From Amborella trichopoda (taxonomy: Eukaryota; Streptophyta; Magnoliopsida; Amborellales; Amborellaceae): a stretch of 64,000 bases of DNA. Position 1 is the stretch's first letter. Each line of letters starts with the position of its first letter. The stretch is taken from NCBI RefSeq assembly GCF_000471905.2, contig NW_006499207.1:3197865-3261864 (forward strand), given 5' to 3'. The notes under the pieces are model-generated. The model searched no databases. It saw nothing but the letters and a program-made list of their open reading frames with translations, and was not told where the DNA came from. The position numbers and the translations under genes are program-made. Positions 58,490-64,000 of this stretch are shown here, piece after piece.

Positions 58490-58652
58490 TGTTGGAAGAT
58501 ATTTTTCATCATCATGGGGCCCCCACTCAATAAAAGCCTAGCAAATAGTGAAAATCTCGAGAATCTCAGAATAGCCACGAAAAAGGAAAAGATCTTTACG
58601 CGATCTCGCAAAAGTCTCCCTCCAAGTTTCATCGCATTTCGACACATTTAAA
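58490..58652 (+). repeat. Tat-family LTR 4, start only
   Basis: TGTTGGAAGATATTTTTCATC matches the LTR start of element A (reverse of 1391) rather than the TGTTTGAA subfamily. It is cut off after about 160 bases by insertion of element Z. Confidence 0.75.
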
Positions 58653-61475
58653 TGTGACGACCTAAACGTTTCCCCACCAGTTAGAATGCATGGCTGGTTA
58701 AGGAGGGAAGAAGTTCAGCTGCCGAGCACCGGTTGGGTTGTCTAGTACTAACTGTGAAGGAGAAGAGCGTCAATGTCAGCACTGGTTGTCCAGCATTGGT
58801 TGGGAAGTGCAGCGTTGGCTGGGGTAGTGAGCCCAACGCCAGCTGTGCAGAGGGCTAGCGCCGACTGTGTTTCTGACATGCATGAGTTGGGGGTGACACT
58901 TGTATAATGCATGCTGATGTGAGTGCCACTTGTCCAGGTTTTTGAGCCCCTTGATGACACTTGGCCAGCCACCCCAAAACATGAGAGTACTTAAGCCCCT
59001 TCTCTCACCCACGCCCCCCATTCTTACTCTCTCTCTCTCTAAGGATCAAAGTGGAAGAGTGACTTTGTGAGCAGCCACTATTGGGCGGGTGAGAGCTGTG
59101 GGCAAGGTTTGAGGAGGCCCCCTTGTTAATTAGGTAAGTGGATCCATTACCCTTGTGTTGTAGTCATGGGAATGCAGGGAAACATAGGCATATGAATGAG
59201 CAATAGAAGTGTATGCAATGTAGAAAATTCGGGGATTTTGTTCTATGATAATGATGAGTGTAAGAATGGAGTTGTGATTCTTAGATTATGTAAGAAATGC
59301 ATGTTAGGTGTGTTCACATTGTGAGAGAATGGATGTTATCATGTTCTTCATTATGAAATCATGGTTATAGAAGGCATTCTTGGCATTTGTTAAATGAAAC
59401 CATGAAATTCAAGGAATATGCATGTTCTTGAATGAGGATTTTGAATAGCCAAATGGAGTCCGATTGACCTCAAACTACAACTGTAGGAAAGATACACAAG
59501 CCTAATAAAATGTTTGTTTTATCCCACTGTTGAAATTCTTTATAAAAATGAAGTTATATTTCCAAATGAGAGGGTATGGCACTGTGGACTGTTTTCCTGG
59601 ACTTGTCATTAATACCACTATTTTCATCGATTTTAGCTAACCAAACGATGTTCATTTTTGGCCAAACCATAGCCATTTGAAAGATTTATGAATGGGTTAA
59701 AAGTTTCATGAGAAAAGTATTGACAGATTAAAAAAGTATCTATTTGAGCCCAAACCCTGGCAAGTGGAACTGGTTATGAGTCATATTTAATTCACATGTT
59801 GAGCACTTTCCAAGGTTCCTTCTTGATTTTGAAACATGGGCGGAGTTTCAAAGACATGTCACTGTCTTCACTACACAATAGATTCTGACTTAGTGCCTCT
59901 GTTCTTGGGTTCGTTTGAGGGGGCAAATAAGGTCCAATTGCGCTCAAACCACCCCTAATTGAAAGATAATTGTGTCTAATATAAAATTTATTTTGGAACT
60001 ATCTTCAAATTCCAAATGAACTGAATGATATAGCCTTGTTTTGACTTCGATGTCACTGCCTGAAATTTTAGGAAGGGTGACATCGATACTCTAATTACAG
60101 TTATATGAACTTTGATTCTATTATATGAACTCTGAATATGTTATAAGATCTCTGACTACTGTTATAAGAACTCTGATTCTGTTATATAGACTCTGATTCT
60201 GTTATAGCTCTGACTACTGTTATATGAACTCTGATTCTGTTATATGAACTTTGATTCTGTTATAAGAGATCAGACTACTGTTATATGAACTTTGATTCTG
60301 TTATAAGAGCCCTGACTATTGCTATATGAACTCTGATTCTATTATAAGAGCTCTAACTACTGTTATATGAACTCTGATTCTGTTAAATGAGCTTTGATTC
60401 TGTTATATGGAATCTGATTCTGACAACTACACAGTGGATCCTCCATTGGTATTGAGCTCTCTGACTTTGTATGTGTGAGCATGGACTTGCCGCATATATG
60501 ATATTTTATCAAACTGTGTAAATGTGAGCATGGACTTGCCACATGATCCTTCCCTGATTCCCGATGAGAGGAAGGGAGCCAGGCTCTGATTATACTTGGG
60601 AGGGTCGCACCCCCTAATATTTCTGGGCACTATCCATCGGGACCCCTTTAGTAGTGTAACGTCCTCTAGTGGTGAGAGAGTAAGAGGGCAGTGTCTTGTA
60701 AGGCGTCAGCCTATAAAAAACCCCAAAGCACGCTGGGGATGTGTGCGTGAGTGAGGACATTACAAAGTAGGGCCTCTACTTGTCATTGTCCTCCCTGTGG
60801 CTTCTACTTTGAGAGTTAATTACTCTGTTCTACTTGTCTGAATTTGGTATTCTATAAGATTTTCTGACTGTAATTGTGATATGCAAGTAATGCTCTGTTA
60901 ACTGATTTTGATTCTTTTATATGGCCTTCATGTGCACTCTAATATGTGACCTTACTCTGTAAGACAAAATACAATTTCTGATGAACTATGAGCATGTTAA
61001 CGTGTATATACTGATAATCAGAAATACAAGGGTAGTGATCTGCTTACTGGCCTTTTAGCACTTCCTATCTTAATTTCATAACTATAGAGCGAGGGTGGGG
61101 GTAGCTGTGCATAAGGTGGGTAATCGTTTTTGAGGATCTGAAGCTTGGAATCAAGAAGTTTGAGAAGCCGTCTTCCAAACATTTCCGCAGTATGTTTTGG
61201 CGATCTCAGTCATATGATGTATTCCTCATTTTGTGTATTTTTGGGCCAATAGTACCTTAATGAACTTGTAAATACTTTGATTTGAAAAGAAATAAATTGG
61301 ATTTACATATGGATTAATGATTGTTGGATTTTTTTTAGTTTTCATTCGTGGTTTGCTCTCGATTCTGTGTTTTCATGCGTTGGGCCACTCCCACCTGAGT
61401 GACGTTCGTGAATTTTGATCGTGATCCCACGCGTTGTTGCCCTTCGGCAGGGGTAAGGGGGCGGGGTCGTGACAG
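58653..61475 (+). repeat. 5' LTR of element Z
   Basis: TGTGACGACCTAAACG to GGTCGTGACA, 2.82 kb. It contains GCCGGTTG-type phrases (58720-58870), a CT patch, a GTAAGT donor-like site (59134), degenerate repeats, a ~20-bp array (60095-60420) and a CTATAG acceptor-like site (61087). It is closest to the solo LTR at 5258-8229. Confidence 0.85.
60095..60420 (+). repeat. ~20-bp array (TATATGAACTCTGATTCTGT) in the LTR of Z
   Basis: About 16 diverged units, some with GAGCTCTGACTACTGT variants. Homologous to the arrays at 40070 and 47085. Confidence 0.85.
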
Positions 61476-61479
61476 TTAT

Positions 61480-61491
61480 GGTATCAGAGCA
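61480..61491 (+). other. Primer-binding site of element Z (initiator Met tRNA type)
   Basis: TGGTATCAGAGC four bases after the LTR end, an exact match to the usual plant initiator-methionine primer site. Confidence 0.9.
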
Positions 61492-61586
61492 GCCAGGATA
61501 GGATTCTTGGCCTAGGGAGCTTAGAAGTGTCTTTAGAATAGTTTGGGTTGAATGGTAACTTGATGATTGTGTCTTAGGTTGTAGAT

Positions 61587-62530
61587 GTCGAGGACGAGGG
61601 CCAACAATGTCAGCTCTAGTAATGAGAACACTGATGCCCTCGGAGAGTTGGTCAAGGCATTGGGGGCCATGACACAGATGGTGAAGAAAGCTGTGCCAGC
61701 CCCATCTACCCTTGCCCATGATTTGAATGTTTAGAAAAGTTTTGCAGATTGGCTCCTTCGACCTTCTTGGGGCTTGGGGGACTAGAAGAGGCTAAGATAT
61801 GAAGGAGACAGATAGAGAAGATATCAAAGCTTTAAACTGCACTGAAGAACAAAAAGTAAGGCTGGGCACTTTCATGCTCGAAGGGGATGCTGAACATTGG
61901 TGGGGCTTGGTAGAACAATCATGGGAAAGATCAGGGACTGAGATGACCTGGGAGAATTTCCTATAGCCCTTCAATGAAAAGTACTTTCCTCATTCTGTGA
62001 GGGAAAGGAAAGAAGTGGAGTTTATCGAGCTGCAACAAGGGAATTTAATTGTGGAGCAGTACGCAGCTAAATTTTCTGAGTTGTCGAAGTATGCCCCACA
62101 CATCATTAAAATTAAGGCACGAAAGGCTATAAAGTTCGAAAGAGGCCTCAGGCTAGCAATAAGGAGGGGGGTGGTATCAGCCAACTTAAAGACCTTTTCC
62201 CCTTTAGTGGATCTGGTCATGAGGATAGAAAGGGAAGATGAAGAATTCTGGGTGGGAGGAAACTGGAAGATGAGACCCGCCTAGTAATGAAACTCAGGGA
62301 AGAAAGCTCGACCACCACTAAAGAGTAACTTTTGGGGAAGAGAAAATCAGAGAGGCACGAAGATTTTGAGAACAATACCGGGGGATGTAAGAGAAAATCG
62401 ACGCCCGATATGCCCACACTATGGGAAGGACAATCACTCGGCGGCTGATTATCGACAAAAAACAGGGGCATGCTTCAGATGTGGCAAGCGGGGCCACTAA
62501 ATTAGAGATTGCCCAATACAAGGAAAGGAG
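61587..62530 (+). pseudogene. Element Z gag
   Basis: It starts MSRTRANNVSSSNENTDALG (61587 on). The core has ERKEVEFIELQQGNLIVEQY (from 62003), and it ends with a zinc knuckle CFRCGKRGH (from 62471). Strongly similar to the gag of Y. A structural protein of the particle; decayed. Confidence 0.8.
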
Positions 62531-62554
62531 GACCAACAAAAGACTCAAGGTCTG

Positions 62555-63085
62555 GTGTTTTCTCTAACCAAGAACGAAGCTAAGGCATCAACTTCGGTCA
62601 TCCGAGGTATGCTCTACGTTTGTGGCATTGAAGCAAAAATCTTGATTGATCTTAGATCTACACACTCTTTTGTTGCACCTCACTTTGCACGCCACATAAA
62701 TGCTAGACTTTCTTTACTTGATTGGATATTGGTAGTGTGCGCACCTATGGGAGAATTTATAGAAACTAATATTGTGTATAAACATTGTGGGGTTTTACTC
62801 GAAGGTTGTGAGCTTCATATAGATTTGATATTGTTAGATATCCAACACTTTGATGTTATTTTGGGCATGGATTGGTTATCCACACATCATGCTACTATAA
62901 ATTGCCATGATAAGACTGTAACCCTTAGACGCCCTAACCAACTTGAGTTGAACTTTATTAGCATCAAGGATGTTCCTCCTCTGCATTTCATTTCGGCTAT
63001 TCGGGCTTCCCGTTTGCTGACTAAAAATTGTGTTGGGTATCTAGCTTACATAGTGGAAAATCGGGATGACCGGTCTAAGTTATAA
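62555..63085 (+). pseudogene. Element Z aspartic protease region
   Basis: A 176-residue open stretch with ILIDLRSTHSFVAPHFA (the protease active-site surroundings in this family) and FDVILGMDWLSTHHATINC about 70 residues later, the usual protease C-terminal signature of plant chromoviruses. It cuts the Gag-Pol polyprotein in a working element. It lies directly between gag and RT. Confidence 0.85.
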
Positions 63086-63149
63086 GTGATACCGGTGGTG
63101 AGAGAATATTTGAAGGTCTTTCCCAAAGAAGTAACCTCTATGCCCCCAA

Positions 63150-64000
63150 TCAGAGAAATAGAATTTTGAGATAAATGTGATTCATGGTACTGTCTCTATC
63201 TCTAAAACCCCTTATAGAATGGCCCAACGGAACTAAAGGGTTAAAAGAGCAATTACAAGAGTTACTGAAGAAGGGTTTTATTCGACCTAGTGTGTCACCT
63301 TGGGGTGTGCCTGTTTTATTTGTTAAAAAGAAGGACGGGTCTTTGAGGCTATGCGTAGACTATCGGCAGCTGAACTAAGTCACTGTGAAAAACAAATACC
63401 CCTTGCCTAGAATTGAGAGCCTTTTTTATCAACTCTAAGGAGCCCAAGTATTCTCCAAAATCGACCTTCGATTGGGTTACCATCAGCTGCAAGTCAAGGA
63501 AGAAGATGTATCTCAGATTGCATTCAGGACTTGTTAAGGTCCCTACGAGTTCTTAGAAATGCCCTTCGGGCGGACTAGTGCCCCGACTTTTTTATGGATT
63601 TGATGAATAGGGTGTTTGGACCCTTTTTGGATGACTTCGTGGTGGTTTTTATAAATGACATTCTGGTATAGTTCAAGAATCTAGAAGAGCATAAATGGCA
63701 TTTGAGGATGGTCCTCCAAACTCTAAACATGGAGAAGCTATACGTTAAACTAAGGAAAAGTGAGTTTTGGCTCATGTGGTCTTCCTTGGGCATGTTATTT
63801 CCAAGGAAGGGGCGCAGTTGACCCTTGTAAGGTTGAAGTCATTATTAAATGGGGAATACCGACAAATGTGATAGAAGTACGCAATTTTTTAGGTCTGGTC
63901 GGATATTATAGGTTTTTTTGTGGAAGGTTTTTCAAAGATAGCACTTCCCTTGACTTTCCTGACCCAGAAAAGTGTAAAATTTATATGGACAGATGCCTGT
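63150..64000 (+). pseudogene. Element Z reverse transcriptase, start (cut by window end)
   Basis: [20 protein letters not shown], then [19 protein letters not shown] (to 63375), a LGYHQL segment (about 63475), and the region around the catalytic aspartates (about 63625-63670, [10 protein letters not shown]). A standard chromovirus RT, decayed, continuing beyond the window. Confidence 0.85.

Larger units (their letters stand above)
58653..64000 (+). mobile_element. Element Z: chromovirus (Tekay/Del-like) Ty3/gypsy fossil, 5' part, running off the window
   Basis: 5' LTR 58653-61475, primer site TGGTATCAGAGC (61480-61491), gag (61587-62530), protease (62555-63085) and RT (63150 onward). The 3' part is outside the window. 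It is a relative of element Y: the LTR ends, primer-site surroundings (CAGCCAGGATA.GATTCTTGGCC) and gag start all match. It is decayed with several breaks. The chromodomain expected at the integrase end cannot be checked here, so the sublineage is inferred from the wording of gag and the long LTR. Confidence 0.85.

Noticed and set aside
1-64000. tRNA, rRNA or host protein-coding genes
   Set aside because: I looked for cloverleaf-type tRNA text, rRNA-like blocks and plant gene families and saw none. The TGGTATCAGAGC sites are retroelement primer sites, not tRNA genes.

Overview
This 64 kb window looks like intergenic heterochromatin from a seed plant with a large, repeat-rich genome. The evidence is plant Ty3/gypsy families only (Tat-lineage and chromovirus), LTRs up to 3.9 kb, deep nesting, and no recognisable host gene, tRNA or rRNA. 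The species cannot be named from the sequence. Every open frame that I could interpret lies inside a retroelement fossil or a tandem array.

Layout. (1) 8-18201: a minus-strand Tat-lineage element (A) with LTRs of about 1.38 kb at 8-1391 and 16823-18201. It has leader, gag, protease and linker regions but no RT/RNase H/integrase block. A chromovirus solo LTR (5258-8229, perfect 5-bp target duplication GATTT) sits in its 3' region. (2) 18202-25500: a plus-strand relative (B), apparently the host of A's insertion. It carries RT, two RNase H regions, integrase, a 3' region and a partial LTR. (3) 25501-34530: a third relative (C) with the linker region, an antisense gene resembling a plant mobile domain (PMD) protein, and a long array-rich 3' region. 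(4) 34531-58652: a chain of plus-strand LTRs of the same family (starts 34531, 51275, 56086, 58490) joined by non-coding leader and 3'-region sequence, like head-to-tail LARD-type derivatives sharing LTRs. (5) 37670-48446: a complete-looking chromovirus-type element (Y) nested in that chain. It has 3.8-3.9 kb LTRs, a methionine-tRNA-type primer site and a polypurine tract, but only a gag region plus a 1.6 kb satellite of 84-bp units where pol should be. (6) 58653 to the window end: the 5' part of another chromovirus (Z) with a 2.8 kb LTR, gag, protease and the start of RT.

The most interesting signals are these: the gag-plus-satellite element Y; a conserved antisense TATA-type promoter in the 3' region of all three Tat relatives, with a PMD-like antisense gene behind it in C; a short GCCGGTTG-type motif that forms tandem arrays in unrelated element families; a 35-bp array family that fills the Tat 3' region; and intron-like splice signals at matching places in four chromovirus LTRs.

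All retroelements are treated as fossils. A, B, C and Z are visibly decayed with many breaks each. LTR divergence was judged by eye only: roughly one base in six or seven for A (old) and about one in ten for Y (younger).
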